37,860 nucleotides of DNA from Hondaea fermentalgiana (GCA_014084085.1 NPFB01000155.1:802-38661); one strand, 5' to 3'; counted from the stretch's first letter, positions 9,057 through 18,954 are shown. Notes: generated from the letters alone by a model not told the origin. Numbers and translations: made by a program.

Positions 9057-9102
9057 AAACAAACAAACAAGCAAACAAACAGCCAAACAAACAACAGACA
9101 GA
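9057..9102. repeat. CAAA-rich 5'UTR tract of importin alpha
   Basis: A run of CAAA units, with CAAG and CAGC variants, ends about 20 bases before the importin ATG. An unstructured A-rich leader like this is common in strongly translated mRNAs; its function here is inference. Confidence 0.7.
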
Positions 9103-9122
9103 CTTGGAGAGCGAAAGCAAAG

Positions 9123-10814
9123 ATGCTTTTCAGCGACTTTCAGATGGACGCGAACGCCGTCGCCGGCAAGGGCAACGCCAAGAGCGGCATCGACCAGGAG
9201 GAGTGCCGCAAGAAGAGGCAAGAGGTCTCCGTACAGATCCGCAAGAGCCGCAGGGAGGATAACCTCCGCAAGAGGCGACAGACCGCCAACCAAGAGGTGA
9301 CCGCGCCTTCGACTCCGGCCAAGGAGGGCGCAAACGCGAGCAACGATGCCGCCGAGATCCCCGCCAAGCTGTCGGCTCTCCCACAAATGCTGCAGGCAAT
9401 GCAGGACGGCAGCGCCGAGCAGCGCATCGCCGGCACCAAGGCGCTGCGCAAGCTGCTGTCCAAGCCCACGGACCCGCCTGTCCAGGAGGTCATCGACGCT
9501 GGCTTTTTGCCGTACCTGTGCCAGTTCCTACAGTGCCATGACGACACCGCTCTGCAGTTTGAGGCTGCGTGGGCACTCACCAACGTTGGTTCTTCGGACC
9601 TGACCGAGAGCATCGTGGAAGTGGGCGTTCTCCCCCTTCTCGTGCCTCTTCTCAACTCTGCGGAGCCCTCTGTCCGCGAGCAGGCCGCCTGGTGTGTGGG
9701 CAACGTCGCTGGTGACTGCTCCAGCCTGCGCGACCAAGTTCTCGCGACGCCCGGCCTCCCGGAAGGCCTTCTCGCCAACCTTCAGCAGCCTGCCAACGTC
9801 TCGATGATGCGCAACGTGACCTGGGCCGTCTCGAACTTGTGCCGCGGCAGCAAGCCTCGTCCCGCGCTCAACATGGTCGCGCCGTACGTCCCCGTTCTGG
9901 CTCGCATTATTGAGAGCTCGGGCGACGAAGAGGCCACCGTTGATGCCTGCTGGGCCCTCTCGTACGTGAGTGACGGTGAGAACGAGCGTCTCGATGCCAT
10001 TGTGCAGACCGGCGTCTGCCCGACGCTTGTCAAGCTTCTGCGCTCCGGCATGTCCAAGTGCGTGCCCCCATGCCTTCGTACGCTCGGTAACATTGTTACG
10101 GGCGAGGACAAGCACACGCAGGCGGCCATCGATGCTGGTCTCCTCCGCGAGCTGCAGGAGCTCTTTCAGCACCCGAAGATGTCGATCCGCAAGGAGGTCG
10201 CGTGGACTTGCTCCAACGTCACGGCCGGTACCAAGGAGCAGATCGGCGCCCTGCTTGCCATGCCTGGCCTGCCCGAGGCCATGGTCGATGCCCTCGAGCA
10301 CGGCGAGTGGCATGTGCGCAAGGAGGCCGCCTGGGCTGTGGCCAACATTTGCTCGGGTGGCGCCACCGAGCATGTGCGCTGCGTTGTCGAGCGCTACAAC
10401 GCCCTTAAGCCCATGTGCGCGCTTCTTGCCGAGGCTGACACCCGCGTGCTCGTGCTCATGATGACCAGTCTTGAGACGATTCTCGCCATTGACGAGGAGC
10501 GCTACGGCCTTCTCATCGAGGAGTACGGCGGTCTCGAGCACCTCGAGAACCTTCAAGGCCACAAGAGCGACGAGGTGTACCAGAAGGCCCGACAGCTCAT
10601 CGAGAACTTTTTTTCGGCTGAGGATGACGATGACGACAGCACGAACGTCGCTCCGGGCGTTGACGAGTCGGGCAGCATGTTCTCGTTCGGCACGACCACC
10701 ATGAACGACGCTGCTCCGGCAGACGGTGGTTTCAAGCCCATGACTTTCGGTGACATGCCCCAGGGTGCTGCTGCCGAGAACGGCTTCAACTTTGCGCCTA
10801 TCGACTTTAGCTAA
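9123..10814 (+). CDS. Importin subunit alpha (karyopherin alpha)
   Basis: The protein has 563 residues. ATG 9123 (gcaaagATGc) precedes a normal N-terminus; the upstream open frame reads through the CAAA leader and is not used. Residues 27-53 form the importin-beta-binding domain, rich in Arg/Lys (RKKRQ, RKSRRED, RKRRQ). Armadillo repeats follow, each with the Trp-x3-Asn ladder that grips nuclear localisation signals: WALTNVGSS, WCVGNVAGD, WAVSNLCRG, WALSYVSDG (one N-to-Y change), RTLGNIVTG, WTCSNVTAG and WAVANICSGG. A tenth, autonomous repeat leads to an acidic patch (DDDDD) and a Gly/Phe-rich tail. The protein carries NLS cargo to importin beta in the cytoplasm and releases it in the nucleus. 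Third codon positions are strongly biased to C and G, suggesting high expression. Single exon. Confidence 0.97.
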   Translation: MLFSDFQMDANAVAGKGNAKSGIDQEECRKKRQEVSVQIRKSRREDNLRKRRQTANQEVTAPSTPAKEGANASNDAAEIPAKLSALPQMLQAMQDGSAEQRIAGTKALRKLLSKPTDPPVQEVIDAGFLPYLCQFLQCHDDTALQFEAAWALTNVGSSDLTESIVEVGVLPLLVPLLNSAEPSVREQAAWCVGNVAGDCSSLRDQVLATPGLPEGLLANLQQPANVSMMRNVTWAVSNLCRGSKPRPALNMVAPYVPVLARIIESSGDEEATVDACWALSYVSDGENERLDAIVQTGVCPTLVKLLRSGMSKCVPPCLRTLGNIVTGEDKHTQAAIDAGLLRELQELFQHPKMSIRKEVAWTCSNVTAGTKEQIGALLAMPGLPEAMVDALEHGEWHVRKEAAWAVANICSGGATEHVRCVVERYNALKPMCALLAEADTRVLVLMMTSLETILAIDEERYGLLIEEYGGLEHLENLQGHKSDEVYQKARQLIENFFSAEDDDDDSTNVAPGVDESGSMFSFGTTTMNDAAPADGGFKPMTFGDMPQGAAAENGFNFAPIDFS

Positions 10815-11322
10815 GTCAATTCAGCTCTGCTGGCTTGATTGGGTTTGTCGATTGATTCCAAGGTCTCTCCTCTCCTTTCTTTCCACTTCCATCCTTTTAC
10901 GCCATGCCTGGCCTCTCTGTTTGGGTTAGTGAAGACGAGCTCACTTTCAGGCTAGGTTAGTATTGATTGAAGGTGAGGGAGACCCTGACGCAGCAAAATA
11001 TACACACTCAAAAGAAAAGACCGGGATGCTCGTTCGAGAGCAAGCTCGCGTGCGCCTTCGAGCCCGTGTGTACGCGAGAGCTTCGAGCTTCTGGCATTGA
11101 TGCAAACATACAATTCCAACCATCGGGTGCCCCCTCTTCGGAGTCTTTTACGAGAAAGGCTTGCTCTGTGCAAATACTTTTCCTTTGGAGCCGCCGACCG
11201 GCGTCATCGCGCGGACGGCTCCACCCCTTTTCCTTTCTTCTCCGCTTGCAAAGGTAGTAAGTAGTAGTGCGCAAAGCAATTACATACTCAAATCCTATCA
11301 ACGATGTTGTTGACCCATTTGA

Positions 11323-11346
11323 TCTCTCTCTCTCTCTCTCTCTCTC
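11323..11346. repeat. (CT)n dinucleotide microsatellite
   Basis: Twelve uninterrupted TC units lie in the spacer downstream of importin alpha. Confidence 0.92.
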
Positions 11347-12268
11347 CTCTTTCTTGGCTCACTTTCAGTATTCCTAACATTCGAGCCGTTGCCCTTGAGC
11401 GCTTTTGACGCAATGTCTCGCAACTAACTGTAAAGTTTTCATGAGCGAGGGCCTGGTGTACCGCATCAACCAATTTTGATCAACAAGCAAAATTACCAAC
11501 GGAGCGAAGTGCTGCTCCGAAAAAACGCTCAACGTAAATTACGGTTAGTATTGCGAAAGCCGTGCCTCGTTTCTATATTTCTTCATGCACCAGCAAGCAA
11601 GCTAGGAAGTAAGTCGGCCATTCATCCACCTGTTGCGTATCGCGAGCCTCTCACTCACTTCGACTTCGAAGCTGTCGAGCCGTTGCTTCGCCGCTTGCTG
11701 CAGCTGCCCGCTCCGATTCCGCTCCGCCCCGCCTGAGGCTAATCAACTCATGATCCCGTCGCGACGATAGTATCCTCCTGCTGGCTGGTGGCGCGTGTCC
11801 TAGCTGGTCCTAGCGAGCCTGCCGAGGCTTCGCCGGGGCCAGAGACTCCACGTGAGAGAGAGAGTCGAGGCTACGCGAAAGCCTCGGCCTCTCTCCACAA
11901 CGAGATTCCCCGCCATACGTACTCAAAAAAGTGTCCCAACTTGAGCTCGTCCACCCACACAGTCACTGTCGGCGGCCGCACCCAGCTCGTCCGGGGCCGC
12001 CACTGTTTTCAACAAGCTCGATCGTCGACATCGTGGGCGCTGTTGAGCGACCCGGGGCCGTTGGTGGCGGCAGCGCTCGCGCGCGCCGCCGCGGCCGTGC
12101 GTGCAGCAAGCTCAGCCCAGCTCCACTCAGCTCAGCGCGTTGCAAGCGCGTGGCAAAAGGCGGCTCTCGACCGCACTAGGCTAATCGCTTGTGATCGCTT
12201 GGTCGCTAGCAAGCTACGTAGCCAGCTAGCTGCTGCGACATTTTTCGTCGCCGCCGTGCCACCACAAA

Positions 12269-12320
12269 GCACAGTATCGCACAGTATCGCACAGCATAGC
12301 ACAGCACAGCACAGCACAGC
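12269..12320. repeat. CACAG pentanucleotide repeat
   Basis: Roughly ten units alternate between CACAG and a TATCG or CATAG variant, ending in four perfect CACAG/GCACA copies. Confidence 0.88.
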
Positions 12321-12790
12321 GAAGAACTCGGATGTCCTTGCATCCGCCAGAGGCTCCGTTTTTTTTTTACCCATCAGCGCTGGCTAGCTTGCCAGCTGCG
12401 GCTGCAGCTGCCAGCTGCCAGCTGCTGCAGTTCCAAGAGCTAGCTGCTATACCACATGGAATGCGAACGTCGGACTCCTTGTGCCACTTTGCTTTGGTGC
12501 CTGGCCTCCGAGAAGCCTTCTCCGTGCTCACGTATCCCGGCAATGACCACGCACGCACGCACCAACCAACCGACCAACCAACCATTCGCAGCGCTGGCTT
12601 CTCCTCCCATCGAGTTCCTCTTGCTTCGCGTCGCATCTCGGCCTCCACGCGATTGTGATTCTTTTCGCCGCTGGTCTCCTGGTCGGCCCGGGTGCATGTT
12701 GAGCGTTCCGGCTAACGCGGTTGGAGGCAGGGAAGGCGAGTCGCATCAGCGACACTAACATTGGCCTTCTCGGCGGCGGGGGCGCGTGGC

Positions 12791-12994
12791 GTTCGTTCGT
12801 TCGTTCGTTCGTTCGTTCGTTCGTTCGTTCGTTCGTTCGTTCNNNNNNNNNNNNNNNNNNNNNNNNNNNNNNNNNNNNNNNNNNNNNNNNNNNNNNNNNN
12901 NNNNNNNNNNNNNNNNNNNNNNNNNNNNNNNNNNNNNNNNNNTCGTTCGTTCGTTCGTTCGTTCGTTCGTTCGTTCGTTCGTTCGTTCGTTCGT
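12791..12994. repeat. (GTTC)n array interrupted by the assembly gap
   Basis: Thirteen GTTC units lead into the run of N and a further thirteen emerge from it in the same orientation, so the gap lies inside one tetranucleotide array whose true length is unknown. Its translation as Ser-Phe-Val-Arg is an artefact. Confidence 0.95.
12843..12942. other. 100-N assembly gap
   Basis: Exactly 100 undetermined bases, the conventional placeholder for a gap of unknown size, sit between identical tetranucleotide arrays. Confidence 0.99.
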
Positions 12995-13017
12995 TGGTCG
13001 TTTGTTCACTGGCCGTT

Positions 13018-13055
13018 CATCATCATCATCATCACCATCATCTTCATCATCATCC
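13018..13055. repeat. CAT trinucleotide tract
   Basis: About twelve CAT units with CAC and CTT variants follow shortly after the GTTC array. Confidence 0.88.
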
Positions 13056-13540
13056 TCGATGGCCAAGCTGCGGTATACGTCCCAAACCCGTCCCGGGAAA
13101 CCAAACCGCCCCTCCCCCGCACTGACGGCACGACAACCAACCCTCGCGCATGCCGGCCGCCACCGGTGGCGCGCGATCTCGGTCTCCGCGCCTCGCACGT
13201 CCCGTCCATCGCCACCGCTTCACATCCTCGCCCCGGCGGTCTTCTCGCCAATGCCGAAGATGATGTCGCTGTCGATGCAGAAGAGAAGATCGAAGGCCTC
13301 GGGGCCGCGCGCGGACGGACGGGTTTCCGCTAGCTGGCGTCTAGGGCGGCCTAGGCTTTCGCCCGCGAGCCGGGCCCGGAAAAAGCGCTTCTCCTCGCAG
13401 CACAACAGGCCTCGGCCACCGGAGCAAGCAGCGCAGAGCAGAACCCGAAGGAGAGGCCGCGGAGCGCCCGAGGGCGGCGCCGTCGGCCGCGCGCAGCAGC
13501 AGCAGCAGCAGGCGCGGCGGCGGCCAGCGGCGGCGGCATC

Positions 13541-13606
13541 GCGTCGCATCGCGTCGCGTCGCGTCGCGTTGCATCGCGCGGCATCGCGTCGCGTCGCGCG
13601 GCATCG
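13541..13606. repeat. (GCGTC)n pentanucleotide array upstream of the TLDc start
   Basis: About twelve GCGTC or GCATC units end about 125 bases before ATG 13731. This is the reverse complement of the GACGC arrays at 5646 and 23681. Confidence 0.85.
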
Positions 13607-13730
13607 AGGCCAAGATCGGCCCGGACGGCCGGCTTGCGCCTCGCCGCCGCGACTCCGACGCGACGGCGAGCAAGCAAAGGCGCGACGCGGACAGCTCGCG
13701 CGCGCGGAGGCGCCGCAGAGGGCGGCCGCG

Positions 13731-14729
13731 ATGGGCGGCGTGTTCTGCAAGTGCTGCGAGGACGAGTGGCAGGACACGAGCTCGGGCTGGCAGTGGCACA
13801 CGCAGTACGCGCAGGTCCACGCCCAAGACGAGGGCGAGGGCGAGGGCGACGCCGAGAGCGACGGCGAGGCTCGCGGCGGGAATGAGGCTTCGCGCTGGGG
13901 GCGAGATGGCGCGGAGCCGGACCCCGAGGCGCCCGCGCGGAGCGAGAGCGCAGCGGCCATGCTGGACGGTCCCACGCGACCCACGTCGAAGCGGCGGCTC
14001 TCGCTGCAGCCGGCGTCGACGCGGAGCCTCTACGAGGACGCCTTGCAGCGCGGCGACGAATCGCCCCTGCCGCACACGCCGCCGATGATCGTGGCGAGCC
14101 GGCATGCGTCTCTTCTGCAGCCCATCCACCTGGCCGAGCTGCGCAGGGCGCTTCCGCGTCATTTGCGGGAATGCGCATGGCAAAAGTCGTATTGCCTCAG
14201 CTATGCAGGATCGTCGTTGAAGAAGCTGAACCAGCGTCTGGCCGGCAGCCAAGCGGCTGTCGTTGTTGTTCGCGTGAACGATGGCACGCTCGTGGGTGCT
14301 TGCGTCGCATGCCCCGGCCAAGGATGGCGTGCGGGACCCACCTCGCCTGGCACGAGCGTCTCGTTTGGGTCTTCCGAATCTTTTCTCTTTTCGCTTCCCG
14401 CCACGGCATGCAGCTCGCTCATGAAGCCCAAGCTGCTGGGCCATCGCAACGCTGCGCGTGGGCGTCACCATCACAATTACGCAACGTCCAGCGAGCCACG
14501 TCACATCATCCCTTCAACTCAAATTTACCGTCCTCTGGACCCAAACGCTGTTTTTGTGAAGACATGCGCGGGCCACATCAGCTTCGCAGAAGATGGCTTC
14601 TGGCTTGATGCCGACCTTTCTCAGGGTGGGTCCTCGGCGAGTCGGCGTTTCGGCCTTGCTACCTCGCTTTGCAAGGATCGATTCTTTGATATCCTTGCCC
14701 TCGAGGCCTGGGTGCTGCTTCCATGCTGA
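13731..14729 (+). CDS. TLDc-domain protein with N-terminal acylation motif
   Basis: The 332-residue protein starts at ATG 13731 (gccgcgATGg). The open frame runs further upstream through repeats and the gap, but the start MGGVFCKCC is diagnostic: Gly2 for N-myristoylation and Cys6, Cys8 and Cys9 for palmitoylation, predicting membrane attachment. Residues 30-110 are acidic then Ser/Arg-rich, probably disordered. A TLDc domain spans about 133-330, with the usual blocks: LRRALPRHLRECAWQKSYCLSY, VVVVRVNDGTLVGAC, SFGSSESFLFSL, VFVKTCAGHISFAEDGFWLDADL, and a terminal FDILALEAWVL. A His/Arg-rich insertion sits near 232-268. TLDc proteins (OXR1, NCOA7, TLDC2) bind the V-ATPase and protect against oxidative stress in animals; transferring that role here is inference. 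It could also be described as a TLDc-only protein of unknown function. Confidence 0.85.
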   Translation: MGGVFCKCCEDEWQDTSSGWQWHTQYAQVHAQDEGEGEGDAESDGEARGGNEASRWGRDGAEPDPEAPARSESAAAMLDGPTRPTSKRRLSLQPASTRSLYEDALQRGDESPLPHTPPMIVASRHASLLQPIHLAELRRALPRHLRECAWQKSYCLSYAGSSLKKLNQRLAGSQAAVVVVRVNDGTLVGACVACPGQGWRAGPTSPGTSVSFGSSESFLFSLPATACSSLMKPKLLGHRNAARGRHHHNYATSSEPRHIIPSTQIYRPLDPNAVFVKTCAGHISFAEDGFWLDADLSQGGSSASRRFGLATSLCKDRFFDILALEAWVLLPC

Positions 14730-15704
14730 AAGAGAGAGACAGAGAGAGAATGAGAAAGAGCGAACAACGAGAAAAGGAGAAAAGGAGAGAGCGCGAAGCC
14801 GAGCAATTCTTTTGTTCCAAAGGACAGCCCACGCACCGTGCAATCGTGCCCTTGTTTTCTCTTGCAATCACGGAGGAAGCAAATGTACATGCACGCAACC
14901 ACACACATACACACGTGCGCACGCCCTTCTTCCCTCGTCTTCCCCTCAAACCAAAGAGAAGAACCAGGGAGAGCGGCCGCATTGCATTTCTCTTTTTTAT
15001 TTTCTACACACCACGCCTGTCAATTTGCACTCATGTATACGTAAATCGCCAGCATGGACAAAGCACACAACCCACCATCCATGCAGATTGCTCTGCTATC
15101 GCCGGACTTGACGCGGTATAAGTTTACCGCCCCTGCCTTCCCATTTTCTAAATCATGAAATGGAATCAATTTATTTTCTTATTTTCGTATCATTCTTCAC
15201 CATTTTTGGTGGGGCCACGAAAGAGAAAGAGACAAACGAAGAAATGTCCTTGGCAAGAGATGGGCCTAGCCGTGAGCTAACACGAGAGCATCGGAGCCAT
15301 TTGCCGTACGCTGGCCTGGGGCACGCCGACCGCCCCCCGGTTGACCATCGTCGTACGGCTTTTTTTTTTCATTCTTTACTGAGTCTCCTTCGCCAAGCTC
15401 CCGGACCATGACTGTGGGGTTGTTGGGGACTCTTCGAATGCGCGTGGGCGCATGGCTGAGCGAAAAATTCTGCGGCTGCCTCCATCGGACTCTTGCGCGA
15501 TCGGTCCCCGCCCGCAGGGCCTGGCATACATACAGTTGGCTCATGAGTTTCCGTCGCTCGCTCGAAGATGCCATCGTTCGAGAGCAGTCGACGAATCAGA
15601 GAAAACAAAAGGTCTCGGAATCGCGGACGCCGCGAGAGCGACAGTAAGAGTGCGTGAGAGACAAGGCGAGAGGGAAAAGGCGCAAGCAAAAGAAGCCAAG
15701 GACT
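14730..15704. other. Intergenic region between the TLDc and F-BAR genes
   Basis: This 975-base spacer begins with a purine-rich stretch of GA repeats (about 14727-14800), then a CACA/TACA tract near 14898-14912. An AT-richer stretch at about 15130-15250 and a poly-T run of ten near 15359-15369 follow. A perfect short inverted repeat lies at 15113-15130. Some of this must be the F-BAR promoter and 5'UTR. No gene is visible. Confidence 0.5.
15113..15130. repeat. Short perfect inverted repeat GCGGTA-N6-TACCGC
   Basis: Two 6-base arms flank a 6-base loop, about 575 bases before the F-BAR start codon. It could be an operator-like dimer site or chance. Confidence 0.6.
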
Positions 15705-17168
15705 ATGGAGGCCGAGCCCCAGCAACAGCAGCAACAGATTGTCGCTGAGAAAGAGGAGAAAATGGACGAGGAAACCGTGGCGGAATCCAAATGCGAGGGA
15801 GACTACGCGCTCCTCTGGGCCGATGTGGACACCTGCATCGCGCAGGCTAACGCTCGGGTGGCATCCCTCAAAGCATTGGCTGGCACCTTTTCGCAAGCTG
15901 CTCAGCTTGAAGAGCAGCATGCGCAGAGTCTCGGGCTCTACCGGAAAAAGAACCCTCTGACGCAGCAAAAGTCGAAGAACACTCAGCAACAAAAAGGAGC
16001 AACTTCTGCGCCAGAATCGACGTTGGAAAATGCGCTTGTATCCTTTGGCTGCGTCTTTGTCGACAACCTCATCAAGAGCCGCGTTGTCATGGCTCACGAA
16101 TACGCCACTCTGGGCAAGAAGCTGGGCCCATTTCGCGCCGATCAGAAAAAGGCACAGAAACAGCTTGTCGCTGATAACACCCGCCTCGACAAGCAGCTTC
16201 AGGCGCAGCGTTACATTTTGCAGCGGTCGCGGAACAAATACTTTAAAGCATGCCGGGAAGCAGAAAAGCTCATTGAGCAACGCGACCGCACAGACTTGCA
16301 ACGGAGCCCAGCGGAGATTCTCAAGTTGCAAACCAAGGCAGCCGAGCAGATTGATACCTGCTTTCAAGCCGAGCGCATGCACAAACAGGTCGTGCACGAG
16401 ACGCGACGCGCTCAGGAACGGCATCGCGCTGCAAAGGAGAAACTCGCCAAAGAGTTCCAGGCCCTCGAGCGAATTCGAGCCTTACGCATCCGCTCCACCC
16501 TCGCACGCGTCGCCCAAGTGCACATTGAACAAGCCGAGTACATGCGCAGTTTGCTCGGCGACCTGGACAAGACGGCCGGTCAAATCGAGGCGGATCGCGA
16601 TCTTGCAGGCTTTGTCGAGGCCTTGACTGGCGGAGTGGCGCCCGACATTCAATTCGAAGATTTTGTTCGCTTCGAGAGCGAGAAGCTCGACAAAAGTGTG
16701 CGCGAACGGCGCGGGTCTACAGGAGGCTCCATGGTCGCGCTCGGCGTCATTCCTTCGAGGTCTTCGCTGCCTCCCGCCGGGGTAAAGCCTGCGCCAGCCT
16801 CTGCGGATACAACAAGCTCAGGGGCGACGACTAACTTGCCGGAGGCTGATCATTCCGAGGACCGAGATCCCAGTGAAAGCGATTTGGCGAGCCAGAGAGC
16901 TGACGTCCAGAATGAGATTGAGAACGAGGCATCCGAACAGGCTCAGCCGGAAGGCGAACTCGTACAAGCCAGCTTTGCATTCGAGCCCATGCAGGATGAC
17001 ATGATTGCACTGGCGGCCGGTGACGTTGTTCGTGTCATTCAAAAGGACCCATGCGGCTGGTGGACGGGCGAACGGGTCAACGACGGAGCTTGTGGGCTTT
17101 TCCCCAGCAATTACGTGACATCTATAGAGAATTGTGAGCTGGATTCGACGCTTCCCTCCGCTGCATAA
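15705..17168 (+). CDS. F-BAR and SH3 domain protein
   Basis: The protein has 487 residues. ATG 15705 (gactATGg) is the first in-frame ATG and opens with a Glu/Gln-rich tail including six Gln. Residues about 30-330 match an F-BAR module: an FCH segment (LLWADVDTC...RVASLKALAGTFSQAAQLEEQHAQSL broken over 37-75) then long heptad-rich helices with many Lys/Arg (130-290), which form a curved dimer on acidic membranes. A Ser/Pro-rich linker (335-415) leads to an SH3 domain at 419-473, with the ALYDF equivalent ASFAFEP, the GWWTGE motif and the GLFPSNYV end. PSTPIP, syndapin and Bzz1-type proteins of this layout link membrane curvature to actin nucleation and dynamin at endocytic sites. The gene ends 224 bases from the convergent RCE1 stop codon. 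Confidence 0.9.
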   Translation: MEAEPQQQQQQIVAEKEEKMDEETVAESKCEGDYALLWADVDTCIAQANARVASLKALAGTFSQAAQLEEQHAQSLGLYRKKNPLTQQKSKNTQQQKGATSAPESTLENALVSFGCVFVDNLIKSRVVMAHEYATLGKKLGPFRADQKKAQKQLVADNTRLDKQLQAQRYILQRSRNKYFKACREAEKLIEQRDRTDLQRSPAEILKLQTKAAEQIDTCFQAERMHKQVVHETRRAQERHRAAKEKLAKEFQALERIRALRIRSTLARVAQVHIEQAEYMRSLLGDLDKTAGQIEADRDLAGFVEALTGGVAPDIQFEDFVRFESEKLDKSVRERRGSTGGSMVALGVIPSRSSLPPAGVKPAPASADTTSSGATTNLPEADHSEDRDPSESDLASQRADVQNEIENEASEQAQPEGELVQASFAFEPMQDDMIALAAGDVVRVIQKDPCGWWTGERVNDGACGLFPSNYVTSIENCELDSTLPSAA

Positions 17169-17392
17169 ACGAGAAAAAGTAAGCAATGTAAATAACCACG
17201 AGACCGCATGATTTCACGCTCGATCACCACACGACCCACGCATGAGTAGCAGCTTGCTTACTTTTATTTTTTGAAGAGAACGAAAGCTATCGACCTGTTG
17301 CGTGGGCGAGCAAGGTAAAGGAGACCAACGGGGCCGGTCTTGCAAAACGGTGGCCCGACCTACACATTGCGAACGCAGTGACAGAGTTGAAA

Positions 17393-18390
17393 TCAGCTAT
17401 AAATTTGGTTCTTGTAAAGTTCTGGACTTGTCAAAGGGCCAAGCCCCATGACAAAGATGAAAATCCCAGATATGTAGCCAAAAATGATGAATGCGGCGTG
17501 CTCATGATTCGGATGAGTCTTGCCGAGGAAGCCAAGCGGCGGAAGACCAAGAAGGTTGCACCAGCTGTGAATGAGGAAGACACTGATCAGATGTCCAGTT
17601 CGCAAGAAAAAGAACATTTCAAGCGCGCCGAAAAGCGTCGTGTATGTCATTTGCACAAGAGATATAATGATGGCCCGTTTCACTGGCATGCCTTCCTTGA
17701 TCATCCCATGGCAGTGATGTAAGTGCGCGACGCCAAAGAAAAGAGGGGCAAAGCCGATGATAAAAGCGTGTCGCCAGTTTGCCGCCTTGAGCAGAGCGCC
17801 CATACAGCACCGGAAAACGAGTTCCTCCGCAAATGGCGCAGCGATGAGGTTACGAATCTGTACCACTGGGTTTTCTGGGCAGTTGGGGAAGAATTGGTCA
17901 AAGGTAAACTTTTCAATTTGACCGGTAGCCCTGGCACGACGAAAGATCAGGTACATGTCGACGAGCGGACCCGTAAAGAGCACAATGACGAGGGACAAGG
18001 GCAAAATTGTTGCGTCAACAAGGCCGGCCGTGCGCACGCCAATCCAGTGAAATAAACTTGGGCCTGTGCTACCGTAGTTGCCGTCCTCCGGAGAGACTTT
18101 CCAGAAAAGTAGGGCGAGTGGGGAGAGGATGCACGTGATTGCCGTTGAGCGGAACCTCCACTTGATTTGCACTTCGTCATCGTGGCCACGGTGCCGCACA
18201 GAGGCAGGCGCCAGGTAAAGACTATGCGTGTTATTGCCATTCCCGTCCCGTTAGCCATCCCGTCACCCTCTGCCGCTCTGGCTCTGCTGCGCCGGCGTAG
18301 CTGCGCCTGGCCAACCTACCTGCCCACGAAGATGGTCGCGAGACTTGCGCAGCCGAGAAGTGCCCCGGCGGAGCTCGCCTCGAGCCACAT
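17393..18390 (-). CDS. RCE1: CAAX prenyl protease 2 (RCE1), two exons
   Basis: The spliced protein has 299 residues. Exon 1 is 18390-18320 (ATG 18390-18388, A at -3) and exon 2 is 18221-17393; 71 plus 829 bases make 300 codons. The unspliced second frame has no usable ATG, and splicing supplies the missing first membrane segment, rebuilding a IFVGSLYL block that matches YVGSLYV of animal RCE1. The Rce1/CPBP glutamate-protease motifs are intact: EELVFR (first catalytic Glu), FGVAHLHH and HSWCN (His and Asn). Several hydrophobic helices fit an ER membrane protein. RCE1 removes the last three residues of farnesylated or geranylgeranylated CAAX proteins such as Ras and Rho, before carboxyl methylation. 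It is a single-copy housekeeping family, and the length is slightly under the human 329. Confidence 0.93.
18222..18319 (-). other. Spliceosomal intron of RCE1 (98 bases)
   Basis: On the minus strand the donor is CAG|GTAGGT, the branch sequence GGCTAAC has its A at 18251, and the acceptor is CATAG, 29 bases past the branch A. The intron splits a Ser codon (AG|T). It contains an in-frame TAG right after the donor, so retention would truncate the protein. Confidence 0.88.
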
Positions 18391-18954
18391 GCTGCTCTTG
18401 GCGTCAAGAGCCGACGGCGCTCCCCGCTCCTCGCCACTCCGTCCGCTTCTACTTTTCCACTCCGCGACAGGTGCGCCCACACGGCTCGCCACCGGCTGCG
18501 TAAAAATCGAGAGCTTCGGATTTGGCGATGACCAGGTCACGAAGTCATCAATGTATACCGATGTTTATTATGTATAGAAGTCGAGACGGACTCGGCCCAG
18601 CCGGACGAGAGCTTTACAAATCTGCGTGGACATGGTGCGTCATCTCGATCATGGGATGCCTGCTGACTCGAAGCTTGTTCAGCCAGCCAGGTATTGACAA
18701 TACCAATCTGTTACAAAAAGCGTCTGTCTTCGATCGATTTGTCGAGCTTGTATTACCTTGCTTCTTCGCTGCCACTAGTATCAGGCCATGGAAAGGTTCG
18801 TGCTTGCTCTCGACCGATGTTGCGGGTAGAATAAAAGCGCACGACGCGAAAGAGCAACCAGCTGCAGTCGGCAAAATGTTCGTTATTTGGGTTTAAAAAA
18901 AAAAGTCCTTTATGGTGTGTAGGCTATTGGGTTCCCCCTTCTATGTCATTCCAC
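18391..18954. other. Intergenic region between RhoGAP and RCE1
   Basis: Both neighbours are on the minus strand, so this holds the 3'UTR of RhoGAP (right side) and the promoter of RCE1 (left side). The middle (18550-18900) is AT-richer, with a run of ten A at 18895-18904. No gene is visible. Confidence 0.5.

Larger units (their letters stand above)
8235..9122. other. Intergenic region with the importin-alpha promoter and 5'UTR
   Basis: This 888-base spacer lies between two plus-strand genes. It contains an imperfect CTCTCAAG-based minisatellite (8391-8492), an AT-rich AAATTC array (8698-8723), two copies of a CGAGGATAT-type sequence at 8802-8828, and a CAAA/CAAG-rich stretch immediately before the importin start. 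No reading frame in it resembles a known protein. Confidence 0.5.
10815..13730. other. Repeat-rich spacer with assembly gap
   Basis: This 2.9 kb stretch separates importin alpha from the TLDc gene. It contains a (CT)n run, CACAG and AGCTGC repeats, CAAC and GTTC tetranucleotides, a CAT tract, a 100-N gap and GCGTC pentamers. Frames open in the GC-rich parts (for example 11788-12387) have no recognisable protein, no codon pattern like the neighbours and translate repeats. I see no supported gene; the promoter of the TLDc gene must be in the right part. Confidence 0.5.

Noticed and set aside
12786..13730. Extension of the TLDc frame upstream through the assembly gap
   Set aside because: It reads tetranucleotide and pentamer repeats and 100 undetermined bases; MGGVFCKCC at 13731 is a diagnostic N-terminus.
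13341..14504. A 387-codon minus-strand frame opposite the TLDc gene
   Set aside because: Arg/Ala/Leu-rich antisense shadow without motifs; the plus strand carries a TLDc domain.
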